NCBI GenBank assembly: GCA_947380915.1
Contig: CANCSY010000025.1
Coordinates: forward strand, 1-23,823
DNA: 23,823 nucleotides
Direction of reading: 5' to 3'
Origin: Beijerinckiaceae bacterium
GTDB taxonomy: Bacteria; Pseudomonadota; Alphaproteobacteria; Rhizobiales; Beijerinckiaceae
The translations under genes and the position numbers were made by a program. Below are positions 1 to 7,836 of the stretch, piece after piece (position 1 is the first letter of the stretch; each line of letters opens with the position of its first letter). Under the pieces are notes generated by a model, which had not been told where the DNA came from, did no database searches, and saw nothing but the letters and a program-made list of their open reading frames with translations.

Positions 1-129
1 GTCGAGCCCGGTCTCGGTCATGCCGGCGGCGACCTTCCAGAAGGCGGACCAGCCCACAGCGACCACCGCAAGGGCGACGAAAGGCAGGTAGAGCTTCCAG
101 CGCGGGGGTTTGGGAGGCAGATCGGTCAT
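1..129 (-). CDS. DUF2125 family protein (N-terminal fragment)
   Basis: Only the first 43 codons are inside the window; the gene continues past base 1. The reading starts MTDLPPKPPRWKLYLPF and runs into one hydrophobic segment (about residues 13-30) followed by FWKVAAGMTETGLD. A short basic N-terminus, a single membrane anchor and a W-x-x-x-A-G type sequence just after it are typical of alphaproteobacterial DUF2125 proteins, which are anchored in the inner membrane with a large periplasmic part of unknown function. An upstream ATG is out of frame, so this start is the best one. It is divergent from the chaC-like gene, 66 bases away. The family call rests on a short stretch and is moderately sure. 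Confidence 0.6.
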   Translation of the reverse strand, partial: MTDLPPKPPRWKLYLPFVALAVVAVGWSAFWKVAAGMTETGLD

Positions 130-195
130 GCCATGGCTTCCGGTGAGGGGCGAGTTATTCTATAGCCGTTCAGGCTCGCAAAAGACACGGGAACC

Positions 196-738
196 ATGAC
201 GGACGACGGGGACCTTTGGGTGTTTGGCTATGGTTCGCTCATGTGGCGGCCCGGCTTCGCCTTTGTCGAACGCCACCTGGCGACGGTCCATGGCTTCCAT
301 CGCTCGCTCTGCGTCTATTCCCATGTGCATCGGGGCACCGCCGCGCGCCCGGGGCTGGTGCTGGGCCTCGACCGGGGCGGCTCCTGCCGGGGCGTGGCGT
401 TCAAGGTCGCCGCTTCTGAGCGCGAGGCGACCATCGCCTATCTGCGCGAGCGCGAACAGGTGACCATGGTCTATCGCGAGGTGGTGCTGCGCACGCGCCT
501 TGACGATGGGCGCGTGTTGAACGCGCTCGTCTACGCGGTCGATCAAAGCCACGGGCAATATGCGGGACGGTTGCCCGAAGAGGAGGTCGTGCGGCTGGTG
601 CGGCAAGGCGTCGGCGTCTCCGGCCGCAACCCCGCTTATGTGGCGGCCACCCATGACCATCTGGCGCAAATCGGCGTGAAGGACGCCCGGCTCGCCGCTA
701 TCGCGGCGCGGCTGGGCGTGGATGAGGCCCTGCCCTGA
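196..738 (+). CDS. chaC: ChaC-like gamma-glutamylcyclotransferase
   Basis: The 180-residue protein begins with the family's hallmark glycine-rich loop, VFGYGSLMWRPGF at residues 9-21, which binds the gamma-glutamyl moiety. A later Glu in the EREATIAYLREREQ helix fits the general acid/base position. ChaC enzymes cleave glutathione to 5-oxoproline and Cys-Gly in the cytoplasm. The length is normal for bacterial ChaC. The gene is divergent from the DUF2125 gene. Its TGA stop (736-738) abuts the stop of the convergent plsC, so the two genes share no spacer. ChaC-type specificity, as opposed to a broader gamma-glutamylcyclotransferase, is inferred from the YGSLMW motif. Confidence 0.9.
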   Translation: MTDDGDLWVFGYGSLMWRPGFAFVERHLATVHGFHRSLCVYSHVHRGTAARPGLVLGLDRGGSCRGVAFKVAASEREATIAYLREREQVTMVYREVVLRTRLDDGRVLNALVYAVDQSHGQYAGRLPEEEVVRLVRQGVGVSGRNPAYVAATHDHLAQIGVKDARLAAIAARLGVDEALP

Positions 739-1530
739 TCAGGCCTTGCCGCCGTTTTTCGCAGCGGGCTCGTCTTGAGGCGGCAGAGGGAAAGCCTCCG
801 CCAATGCAGGATCGCGCGCCAACGCCTCTTCCGCCAATCGCGTGCTCGCCGTCTCGATCTGCTCGGCGAGCAGGCGCATGAAGGCCTTCTTGTCCATGCC
901 CGGCTGGATCGGGGGCAGGAACTCCACCACGATGGTGCCGGGACGGCGCAGGAACTGGCGCCTTGGCCAGAACAGGCCGGAATTCAGCGCGGCGGGCACG
1001 CAGACCGCGTTGCAATTGCCATAGATGGCGGCGACGCCGGGCTTGTAGGCGGGCGCGGCGCGCACCGGGCGGCGGGTACCCTCGGGAAAGACGATGATCT
1101 GGCGGCCCTGCTCCAGCAGCGCGCGGGATTTGCGCACCGCCTGCATCAGGGCCGAACCACCCTTGGCGCGATCAACCACGATCTGCTCGGAGCTGATGAG
1201 CATCCAGCCGAAAAAGGGGATCCAGGTCAGCTCGCGCTTCAGCAGGAAGGAATAATCCGGCGCAAAGAGGGTGAGGGCGCAGGTCTCCCAGACCGACTGG
1301 TGCTTGGCGGCCAGAATGAAGGCGCCCTTGGGCACATGCTCCACGCCCCGGAACTCCACATGGACCCCGCAGATCACCCGCTGCAGCCAGATGGTCGCCC
1401 GCGCCCAAGTGCGCGCCAGGGCGAAGACGCCATGGCGTCCGTAGAACATGACGGGCGCGCCGAACACCACCAGCCCGAAGAGCAGGATGTAGAAGGCGAT
1501 GTTGAAGAAGAGGGAGCGAAGGAACAGCAT
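739..1530 (-). CDS. plsC: 1-acyl-sn-glycerol-3-phosphate acyltransferase (PlsC family)
   Basis: PlsC-type enzymes transfer an acyl group to lysophosphatidate to give phosphatidate at the inner membrane. The protein has an N-terminal hydrophobic region (MLFLRSLFFN onward, two probable membrane helices). It then has the acyltransferase block I AAKHQSVWET, in which HQSVWE replaces the textbook HX4D, as is usual in alphaproteobacteria, and block III FPEGTRR. I chose the ATG at 1530 because family members begin at the hydrophobic helix. An in-frame GTG at 1578 with an AAGG upstream would add 16 residues and cannot be excluded. The gene lies about 100 bases behind ftsX on the same strand and probably belongs to the ftsE-ftsX cluster. 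Confidence 0.88.
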   Translation of the reverse strand: MLFLRSLFFNIAFYILLFGLVVFGAPVMFYGRHGVFALARTWARATIWLQRVICGVHVEFRGVEHVPKGAFILAAKHQSVWETCALTLFAPDYSFLLKRELTWIPFFGWMLISSEQIVVDRAKGGSALMQAVRKSRALLEQGRQIIVFPEGTRRPVRAAPAYKPGVAAIYGNCNAVCVPAALNSGLFWPRRQFLRRPGTIVVEFLPPIQPGMDKKAFMRLLAEQIETASTRLAEEALARDPALAEAFPLPPQDEPAAKNGGKA

Positions 1531-1629
1531 CCTGTTCTGATGCCCCAAGCCGCTTGCCTTGGAAAGGGGGCCGAGCACCGGCCTTGTGCAGAAATGAGGC
1601 GCAAGGCCGGATTATGGAAACGCCAGACC

Positions 1630-2592
1630 TCAGCCCAGCGAGCGCAGGTGACGAAAAACGATGGTGCGGGAGATGGCCGCCGTGAGGAAGGCGACCCCGA
1701 GGGCGATGACCCCTATGGCCAGATAACCCATCACACCCAGTCCGAAACCGCCGAACATGGCCTGGATCTGGTCGGATTCTGCAAAATTGGCGAACCAGCC
1801 GGAAACCACCCCCGAGAGGGCGAAGGCCGCCATGGCGCAGCCGCCGCCAATGCAGCCGCCGCGCAGGCCCAGCCAGAGGAAATGCCGCTGGAATTGGGCG
1901 GCGATGAAGCGATCCTCGGCGCCCACGAAATGCAGCACGTCGAGAATTTCCCGGTTGCCCGCCATGGCTCCACGCGTGGCGAAGGTGACCGCCAGCCCCA
2001 TGGCCATGAGCACCAGCGCGAAGATCAGCGTCACCAGACCCACCAGCGCGCGGGCCATGGCCGCGAGCCGCTCCAGCCAGAGGCGATGATCATCGAGGAG
2101 GGCGTTGGGCGCGCGCTCGGACAGGGTCTTACGCAGGCTCGTCGATTCGAAACGTCCCTGGCCCAGTTCGAGGACGATGAGGCGGGGGATCGGCAGGGCG
2201 CCCAGATCGAGGCCCGTGCCCAGCCAGGGCTCCAGCAGATGTTCGGACTGGGCCTTGTCGAAAATACGCACATTGGCGACGCCGGGGGTCGCGCGGGCGA
2301 GATCTGCGGCGCGGCGCACGTCGGCATCGATGTCGCGCCCGGCCACGGGCTTGACCTGAATGGTCATCTCGCGCGCGACATTCTGCGTCCAGTCACGGGA
2401 GGCATCGCCCACCAGAATCCCCGCCCCGGCGGCCAGCGAGGCCAGAAAGGTCATGATGGCGATGACCGTGACCAGCGCGCGGCCAGCGATGCTGGAGGCC
2501 GGCACAAGGGGCATGTTGCGCTTCAGACTGGCGCCCGGGAAGATCTCCCGCTCCTGAGGGGGCCGGGGTCTGGGAGGGCCGCGATCAGTCAT
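1630..2592 (-). CDS. ftsX: Cell division protein FtsX
   Basis: FtsX is the membrane partner of the ATPase FtsE; together they couple septal ring assembly to periplasmic peptidoglycan hydrolysis. The 320-residue protein has the FtsX layout: a Pro/Arg-rich cytoplasmic N-terminus, TM1 (ALVTVIAIMTFLASLAAGAG), a periplasmic domain of about 130 residues, then three TMs near LVGLVTLIFALVLMAMGLA, the GLRGGCIGGGCAMAAFAL region and MGYLAIGVIALGVAFL. The start ATG (2590-2592) overlaps the ftsE stop region by 8 bases, which suggests translational coupling. Longer in-frame starts lie inside ftsE and were rejected. Together with ftsE just upstream, the identification is secure. Confidence 0.92.
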   Translation of the reverse strand: MTDRGPPRPRPPQEREIFPGASLKRNMPLVPASSIAGRALVTVIAIMTFLASLAAGAGILVGDASRDWTQNVAREMTIQVKPVAGRDIDADVRRAADLARATPGVANVRIFDKAQSEHLLEPWLGTGLDLGALPIPRLIVLELGQGRFESTSLRKTLSERAPNALLDDHRLWLERLAAMARALVGLVTLIFALVLMAMGLAVTFATRGAMAGNREILDVLHFVGAEDRFIAAQFQRHFLWLGLRGGCIGGGCAMAAFALSGVVSGWFANFAESDQIQAMFGGFGLGVMGYLAIGVIALGVAFLTAAISRTIVFRHLRSLG

Positions 2593-3247
2593 AGATATGC
2601 AATCGGCGGTCGCCCAGCACGAGACGGCGGGCGCTTTCGAACTGGTCCATGAGCGCGAGGTCATGGGTGGCGATGACGACCGCCGTGCCGGACCGGTTCA
2701 GCTCGGCGAAGAGGCGCAGCAGGCGACGGGCGAGGCTGGGGTCCACATTCCCGGTCGGCTCGTCGGCGAGCAGCAGCTCGGGCCGCACGATCAGGGCCCG
2801 GGCGATGGCGGCGCGCTGTTTTTCGCCCCCGGACAACACGGGCGGCAGCATATGCATGCGCTCGCCCAGGCCCACCCAGCCGAGCAATTCCTTCACCTCC
2901 GCCCGGTAGCTCGCCTCCTCGCGGCCCTGCACGCGCAGGGGCAGCGCCACATTCTCGTAGGTGGTGAGGTGATCGAGCAGACGAAAATCCTGAAACACCA
3001 CGCCGATACGGCGGCGCAGCCTGGTGATCGTATCCTTGTCGAGGGTCGTCACGTCGCGGCCGAAGAGGGTGATGAGGCCACGGGTCGGCTTCAGCGCCAG
3101 AAGGATCAGGCGCAACAGCGTCGTCTTGCCGGCGCCAGAGGGCCCGGTAAGGAATTGGAAGGACTGCGGTGCGATGTCGAAACTGAGATCCTGAAGAATC
3201 TCCGCTCCCATTCCATAGCGCAGACCGACATTTTCGAATCGGACCAA
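2585..3247 (-). CDS. ftsE: Cell division ATP-binding protein FtsE (TTG start)
   Basis: FtsE is the ABC ATPase of FtsEX. With the TTG start the protein has 220 residues, the usual FtsE length. It shows Walker A GPSGAGKTT, Q-loop VVFQDFRLL, signature LSGGEKQR, Walker B LLLADEP and H-loop ATHD. The open frame extends to about 3412, but the extra 55 residues are proline/alanine-rich and not FtsE-like. The TTG at 3247 places the family start (VRFENVGLRYG) right after the initiator and has a GAGG six bases upstream. I therefore prefer it to the ATG/GTG-initiated longer forms. A CtrA-like box sits about 150 bases upstream, in the gap shared with the divergent zinc-ribbon gene. Confidence 0.92.
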   Translation of the reverse strand: MVRFENVGLRYGMGAEILQDLSFDIAPQSFQFLTGPSGAGKTTLLRLILLALKPTRGLITLFGRDVTTLDKDTITRLRRRIGVVFQDFRLLDHLTTYENVALPLRVQGREEASYRAEVKELLGWVGLGERMHMLPPVLSGGEKQRAAIARALIVRPELLLADEPTGNVDPSLARRLLRLFAELNRSGTAVVIATHDLALMDQFESARRLVLGDRRLHIYD

Positions 3248-3393
3248 GGCAAACCTCGCAAAGTCCTTGAATCCTGCGCCTTGCGCGCGGTCAAGTCCAG
3301 ACGCAGGCGCAGGGCCGGAGGAGCCTTTTCCAGGGTCAACGGGCGGGGTGGCCCGTGCGCGAGCGATCAAAATGAAGGGCGTCGGCTGGCATG

Positions 3394-3412
3394 CTAACCT
3401 GACCTTAACCAT
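3394..3412. promoter_or_regulatory. Candidate CtrA-binding site
   Basis: Bases 3394-3408 read CTAA-N7-TTAA, one mismatch from the CtrA full site TTAA-N7-TTAA. The right half is the octamer TTAACCAT (3405-3412), a recurrent CtrA half-motif in alphaproteobacteria. It lies in the 216-base gap between divergent ftsE and the zinc-ribbon gene, about 52 bases before the latter's start. That CtrA binds here is an inference from motif and position. Confidence 0.5.
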
Positions 3413-3463
3413 AAAGGTGCTTTCATCGCGTCATCAAAGGCCTTTCACAAGGGGTCGACGCCC

Positions 3464-4222
3464 ATGCTCATCATTCCTTGCCCCGCCTGCGCCACAGGCC
3501 TTCGTCTCCCCCGCGAGGTCCTCGCCAGGCGCGCGCGGCGCATCTGTTGTTCGGTCTGCGAACATCGCTGGATCGAGGCGCCGGTCATTGAATCGGCGCC
3601 GGAGCCCGTGACGCTGGCACAGGAAGCCGCAGCACCGGAAATTTCTCTTCTGGCTGAAAGCGGCAGAAGCGACGCGGGGCAGGCTCCAGAAGTCGCAGCC
3701 CCTGAAAAAGCCAGGCCTGCGGCCCGCCGTCTGCGCCTGTCGGCGCGCGCCCTGCCCCGGCTCCTGCCGCGCCTCATTCCACGAACCGCGCCGCGCAAGC
3801 TGGCGACCTGCGCCGTGCTCGCCCTGCTTCTGGTCAGCGTGATGAAGAGGGACATGATCGTGCGCGCGGCGCCGCCGCTGGCGGGCGCCTATGCGGCCAT
3901 CGGTCTGCCGGTGAACCTGAATGGCCTGCAATGGCGGGATGTGAAAACCCGCGTCCTCGTGGAGTCATCCCAGCGGGTTCTTGCGGTGGAAGGCGAAATC
4001 AGGAACCTGCGGGATCATACGCGGCCGGTTCCCGACATCCAGCTCAGCTTGCGCGACGACGACGGCCGCGAAGTCTATCGCTGGAGCACGCCAGCCCCAA
4101 AGGCCAACCTGAACCAGAACGAGACGATCCAGTTCAGGGCGCGCCTGGCTTCGCCGCCCGATACGGCCCGGGCGGTGCGTGTTCATTTCGCCGAAGCGGA
4201 GACCGCGCCAGGGGAGCGCTGA
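3464..4222 (+). CDS. MJ0042-type zinc-ribbon protein with one membrane segment and a C-terminal DUF3426-like domain
   Basis: The N-terminus carries two CxxC knuckles, CPAC at residues 6-9 and CSVC about 20 residues later before EHRW, matching the MJ0042 finger-like domain. A Glu/Ala/Pro linker and an unusually Arg-rich stretch (RRLRLSARALPRLLPRLIPR) follow, then a single TM (LATCAVLALLLVSV). A periplasmic domain ends the protein (GLPVNLNGLQWRDV, VEGEIRNLRDHTRPVPDIQ), as in DUF3426 or FxLYD-type domains. This arrangement, next to ftsEX, is common in alphaproteobacteria; its function is unknown. The Arg-rich stretch before the TM fits a cytoplasmic N-terminus under the positive-inside rule. The start is the ATG at 3464; an AAGG lies upstream. 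Confidence 0.8.
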   Translation: MLIIPCPACATGLRLPREVLARRARRICCSVCEHRWIEAPVIESAPEPVTLAQEAAAPEISLLAESGRSDAGQAPEVAAPEKARPAARRLRLSARALPRLLPRLIPRTAPRKLATCAVLALLLVSVMKRDMIVRAAPPLAGAYAAIGLPVNLNGLQWRDVKTRVLVESSQRVLAVEGEIRNLRDHTRPVPDIQLSLRDDDGREVYRWSTPAPKANLNQNETIQFRARLASPPDTARAVRVHFAEAETAPGER

Positions 4223-4223
4223 C

Positions 4224-4769
4224 TCAGGCGCCGCCCTTCTTGGCGGCCCTGGCGCGCTCGACGCCCTGCATCACGATGTCCCGGGCTTCCGCTGCATCGC
4301 CCCAGCGCACGACCTTGACCCATTTGCCGGGTTCCAGATCCTTGTAGTGCTCGAAGAAATGCTTGATCTGGTCGAGCGTGATCTGCGGCAGATCAGTGTA
4401 GTTGAGCACCTTCTCGTAGCGCTTGGTGAGCTTGGGCGAAGGCACTGCGATGAGCTTCTCATCGCCGCCCGCCTCGTCTTCCATGAGCAGAACGCCGACG
4501 ATCCGGCAGTTCATCACCGCGCCGGGAATGATGGCGCGCGTGTTGGCGATGATCACATCGCAGGGATCGCCATCCTCGGACAGGGTGTGGGGAATGAAGC
4601 CGTAATTCCCGGGATAACGCATGGACGTGTAGAGAAACCGGTCGACCATGAGGGCGCCCGATTCCTTGTCCATTTCATACTTGATCGGCTCGCCGCCAAT
4701 GGGGACTTCAATGACCACATTGACGTCGTCAGGCGGGTTTTTCCCGATCGCAATAGCTTCGAGGCGCAT
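4224..4769 (-). CDS. ppa: Inorganic pyrophosphatase (family I)
   Basis: This soluble cytoplasmic enzyme hydrolyses pyrophosphate to two phosphates and so pulls biosynthetic reactions forward. The 181-residue protein shows the metal-binding signature DGDPCDVI, the upstream [12 protein letters not shown] and [15 protein letters not shown] segments, and the C-terminal [18 protein letters not shown] chose the ATG at 4769 ([13 protein letters not shown]) because family members start there and a GGAG lies six bases upstream. The ATG at 4796 would add nine residues and has no ribosome-binding site. The stop lies one base from the stop of the convergent zinc-ribbon gene. Confidence 0.95.
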   Translation of the reverse strand: MRLEAIAIGKNPPDDVNVVIEVPIGGEPIKYEMDKESGALMVDRFLYTSMRYPGNYGFIPHTLSEDGDPCDVIIANTRAIIPGAVMNCRIVGVLLMEDEAGGDEKLIAVPSPKLTKRYEKVLNYTDLPQITLDQIKHFFEHYKDLEPGKWVKVVRWGDAAEARDIVMQGVERARAAKKGGA

Positions 4770-4847
4770 CATGGACTCCGGATTCTGATTGGGCATGTCT
4801 AGGCGCAGGCAAGCCGCAGGGCAACCCAGACTAATTGGTGGGTGGGC

Positions 4848-5378
4848 CTAATCGAAGCCGAAGGCGATGCGCTCGCGCGTCTCCGCGCCGAAACGCTCGG
4901 GCGCCCGGCGCACCTGCTTGCCGCCAAGCCGCTCATAAAAGCCCAAAGCCCGGTCATTGTCGGCGAGCGCCCAGACCAGCAGGCTGGGATAGCCATGCTC
5001 GGCCAGATCCGCCCGAGCCGCCTCGAAGAGTTTGCGGCCAAAGCCAAGGCCCTGATATTGCGGCGCCAGATAGAGCTCGAACACTTCCCCGCCATGGGGC
5101 AGGGAGGGAACGCGATTGCGCCCATAGGTCGCATAACCGCCGATGGCGTCGGCGAAATCCAGCACCAGCAGACGCGATCCACGCGCAATGGCCGCATCCC
5201 ACCAGCTTGCGCCGCGCCGGGAGATCATGCGCTCCAACTCCCGGCCGGGAATGAGGCCCCGATAGGCGTCGCGCCAGGCGCAGTCATGGACCCCCGCTAT
5301 CTCTTCAGCGTCGGCACGGCGCGCCCGGCGTATGGTGATGACCGTCTGATCCATGAGGGGATTTTGGACTCGCGCCAT
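4848..5378 (-). CDS. GNAT family N-acetyltransferase
   Basis: The 176-residue protein carries one GNAT fold: the N-terminal strand ITIRRARRADAEEIAGVHDCAW, motif A with FELYLAPQYQGLGFGRKLFEAA (the Q-x-x-G-x-G acetyl-CoA loop), and motif B with LLVWALADNDRALGFYERLGG. The acceptor substrate cannot be read from sequence. A second ATG at 5354 (MDQTVITI) is an equally good start, since neither has a convincing ribosome-binding site. It is divergent from the EF-hand gene across an AT-rich gap. Confidence 0.85.
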   Translation of the reverse strand: MARVQNPLMDQTVITIRRARRADAEEIAGVHDCAWRDAYRGLIPGRELERMISRRGASWWDAAIARGSRLLVLDFADAIGGYATYGRNRVPSLPHGGEVFELYLAPQYQGLGFGRKLFEAARADLAEHGYPSLLVWALADNDRALGFYERLGGKQVRRAPERFGAETRERIAFGFD

Positions 5379-5400
5379 CTGAACCGCAATAGAAAGATGG

Positions 5401-5531
5401 AGGTAGATTACAGAAATTATGATCTATGAGATATTTTTTGTAATTAGTAATGACACCCCCGCGCCGGAGATCCGCGCCTTGTGTCCCCAATCGGCACATA
5501 AATTGCTGCATTCGCAAGGATGGAGGCGTAA
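5401..5531. other. AT-rich divergent promoter region with an imperfect inverted repeat
   Basis: The gap between the GNAT gene and the EF-hand gene is strikingly AT-rich at 5401-5452 compared with the GC-rich genes around it. ATTACAgAAAt (5407-5417) is matched by ATTTTTTGTAAT (about 5433-5444), leaving imperfect arms around a loop of about 16 bases. The region probably holds the promoters of both divergent genes. It could also be a target of AT-binding silencers such as MucR/Ros proteins of this group, but that is inference. A three-codon frame (ATG GAG GCG TAA, 5520-5531) ends directly against the GTG start of the EF-hand gene. Confidence 0.4.
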
Positions 5532-6884
5532 GTGGCTGATTTTGCTTCAAATATTATAGGCGCTCTCGCCGCCTCCCGCACGACCCGCGCCAAGGACGCC
5601 CAAACCGTCCTGAGCGAATTCGACGCCAATGGGGATGGCAAGGTCACGGGCCAGGAGTTCCAGAAGGTCTTTGCGGTTCTGCAGCGAACCCAGGACATGA
5701 GCGGCGGCCATGGCGCCGGGCAAAGCGCGGGCTTCCATGCGACGGGCGTCAGGCCCACCATTTTCGAGTGCACGCTCTACCCCTCCTTCTCGAAAAACTT
5801 CGGCCTGAGCCAGTATCAGGCTGTGGAGATGCTGGGGTCCTTCGACAAGAACAAGGACAAGGTGGTGACCCTGGACGAGCTGTCGGGCGTCGACAGTTCC
5901 ACACCCGCCACAAACCCGCCAAAGACCGATCCGGAAACCAATCCGATAACGGACCCAGTCACGCCCCCACCACCACCGCCGCCGCCAAGCCCCGCTGAAC
6001 GGGCGGACGCGCTGATGGCGCAATATGACAAGACCAAAAAAGGCTATGTCACCCTCGAGGACATCGCGGGCGCCTGGATTCTGGATCCCAGCCTTGGGGA
6101 TGTCTCCCAACTGGCGAATATCGTCCAGGCCTGGGACGCCAATAGCGACGGCAAGATCATGCGGGCGGAGGTCCTGTCGGTCTTCACCATCATGGACACC
6201 GCCGACGCCATGCTGGCGCGGATGGGCGAGCCGCCGCAGAATCCCGCCTCCGGCGCCCCCCCATCCATTTCGCTGGCGAAAGTCACCGACGAGCAATTGA
6301 CGCAGCTCGACATATCCCGCGACACGCTCAACAGTTGGGATGCGAACAAGAATGGCGCGCTCACGCGGGCTGAATTGATCGATGGTCTGCGGGCGCTTGG
6401 TCAGCAGGCCGCGCCCCCGCCTCCAGGCGCCGCCGATTATGCGCAGGCGCTGCTCGCCAGTTTCGACGCCAACAAGGATGGCGCGCTCGGCTTCGACGAA
6501 TTCAGCCAGGCGGTCGCGCCCGACAAGATGGATGCGACTGCGGCCAGAAGCGCCTTCGACGCCTGGGACGCGAATCAGGATGGATCGATCTCCATCGATG
6601 AACTGACCAGCGGCGTCGACGCAGCGCGCAGCGCGACGGAACTCATGGCCAATTATGACCTCGCCAACAAAGGCTATTTCGACATCACGGATCTGCAACG
6701 GGTGCTGGATGCGACCCCCGCCGAGGGCGCCCGCCCCACGGCGGAGGAGTTCATGGCGGCATGGGATCTTGATGGCGACGGCCATGTGACGACGCAGGAA
6801 GTGGTGACAGGCCTGCTGTTGCAAAAGCAAACGTCATCACAGGCTGCGCCGCCCGCGACGGAAACGACATTGCCGACGGGCTGA
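5532..6884 (+). CDS. Multi-EF-hand protein (nine EF-hand-like loops, polyproline linker)
   Basis: The GTG start has GGAGG five bases upstream. The 450-residue protein has 12-residue EF-hand-type loops starting near residues 31, 105, 166, 202, 270, 312, 346, 376 and 412. Canonical calcium loops include DANGDGKVTGQE (31), DANSDGKIMRAE (202), DANKDGALGFDE (312), DANQDGSISIDE (346) and DLDGDGHVTTQE (412). The loops at 166 (DKTKKGYVTLED) and 376 (DLANKGYFDITD) lack acidic ligands at positions 3 and 5 and probably bind poorly. The loop at 105 has Lys at the usual Gly position. A linker with eight prolines (residues 145-152) separates loops 1-2 from the rest. There is no signal peptide or TM, so cellular location is unclear. 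A calcium-sensor or buffer role is likely; the partner is unknown. The two exported paralogs follow immediately. Confidence 0.85.
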   Translation: MADFASNIIGALAASRTTRAKDAQTVLSEFDANGDGKVTGQEFQKVFAVLQRTQDMSGGHGAGQSAGFHATGVRPTIFECTLYPSFSKNFGLSQYQAVEMLGSFDKNKDKVVTLDELSGVDSSTPATNPPKTDPETNPITDPVTPPPPPPPPSPAERADALMAQYDKTKKGYVTLEDIAGAWILDPSLGDVSQLANIVQAWDANSDGKIMRAEVLSVFTIMDTADAMLARMGEPPQNPASGAPPSISLAKVTDEQLTQLDISRDTLNSWDANKNGALTRAELIDGLRALGQQAAPPPPGAADYAQALLASFDANKDGALGFDEFSQAVAPDKMDATAARSAFDAWDANQDGSISIDELTSGVDAARSATELMANYDLANKGYFDITDLQRVLDATPAEGARPTAEEFMAAWDLDGDGHVTTQEVVTGLLLQKQTSSQAAPPATETTLPTG

Positions 6885-6895
6885 AGCTGAGGAGA

Positions 6896-7825
6896 GTGGG
6901 TTCAGGCATGCTGTTTCCAGGCGGACCATCCAAACGCAGCGCCGCGCTGAGCCTCGCGCTGGCGGGCGCCATGACGCTGGCGGTCGGCGCAGCGCGCGCT
7001 CAGGTCGAGAAACCCGCGCCGCGTCTGGACCAGCTGAAAAAAACCAGATTGAACGTCGACACCGGCAAGCAGCAGCAGATTTGGGCCGCCGTGATGAAGT
7101 CCGTCGGCGCCTATGACCAGAAGGAGAAATGCTGGACGCTGGAGACGCGCGGACGGCGCTTCTGCATGCAGCCTGCAAAATTCGCCATGCGCGGCGCCAA
7201 TGACAAGAACGATTATTACTTCGCCATATCCGGCAGGGATTATCAGGCCAGCGCCTTGCGAACGGGCGTCGTCATGTTCATGCGTTTCTCCACCAGCGGC
7301 GAAGACAAGGCTTTTGTCTTCAAGGAGCTCGACGGGCTTTATGAATTTGGTCTGCGGCAGGCGCCGCTCGAGGAAAAGAATTTCCGCTTCGTCGAGGTCG
7401 CCATCGACACCTACGCCTGGGAGGTGACCGACCGTTTCATCGGGGGGACCTCGGAAATGGAGATGACCACCCTGATACATACGGGCGGAGTCTTCACCCC
7501 CAAACAGAAGCGCATGGCGGATTTCATCACCTACAAGGGCAATGAAAAAAGCTGTCGCGGCGATCAGGCCAATCCCTGCGCGGCCAGCCGCGTCGACTAT
7601 GCGTTCCAGCCCGGCGCCGGTGGTCTGTACGCGCTCGAACTCTCCTTGAAGAAGAAGACCGGCGACAGGAAGATCTTCGCGCTGGACGACCTCTCGCCAG
7701 CCCTGCGCACCGAACCTCTCACCGTCCGTTTTGATTCGCGGGAAGGACGCTACGCGCTGCCCAGCGAAGACATGGTGGAATGGCTGGGCCGACGGCTCCC
7801 GGCCAAGCTGGCCTCGCAACCCTGA
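6896..7825 (+). CDS. Exported protein of unknown function, four-cysteine paralog A
   Basis: I do not recognise this family. A signal peptide runs to about residue 35 (ALSLALAGAMTLAVGAARA, then QVEK), so the protein is exported. Core blocks are QIWAAVMKSVGAYDQKEKCW, RRFCMQPAKFA, the hydrophobic TGVVMFMRF, DGLYEFG, AWEVTDRF, TTLIHTGGVFTPKQK and a C-terminal DMVEWLGRRLP. Four cysteines at about residues 79, 90, 220 and 228 could make two disulfides. The gene begins 11 bases after the EF-hand stop, so co-transcription is likely. The GTG at 6896 has GAGG close upstream; an ATG at 6908 would remove only four residues. Every block and all cysteine spacings recur in the next gene, so the two arose by tandem duplication. 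Confidence 0.75.
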   Translation: MGSGMLFPGGPSKRSAALSLALAGAMTLAVGAARAQVEKPAPRLDQLKKTRLNVDTGKQQQIWAAVMKSVGAYDQKEKCWTLETRGRRFCMQPAKFAMRGANDKNDYYFAISGRDYQASALRTGVVMFMRFSTSGEDKAFVFKELDGLYEFGLRQAPLEEKNFRFVEVAIDTYAWEVTDRFIGGTSEMEMTTLIHTGGVFTPKQKRMADFITYKGNEKSCRGDQANPCAASRVDYAFQPGAGGLYALELSLKKKTGDRKIFALDDLSPALRTEPLTVRFDSREGRYALPSEDMVEWLGRRLPAKLASQP

Positions 7826-7836
7826 GGACATGATTG

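Noticed and set aside
775..2652. Long plus-strand open frame of 625 codons
   Set aside because: It lies antisense to plsC and ftsX, is His/Glu/Gly/Arg-rich with no domain, and exists because GC-rich coding DNA lacks stops in this antisense frame.
3434..3931. Minus-strand frames opposite the zinc-ribbon gene
   Set aside because: Arg/Gln/Gly-rich translations with no domain; the plus-strand gene has CxxC knuckles, a TM and a conserved position.
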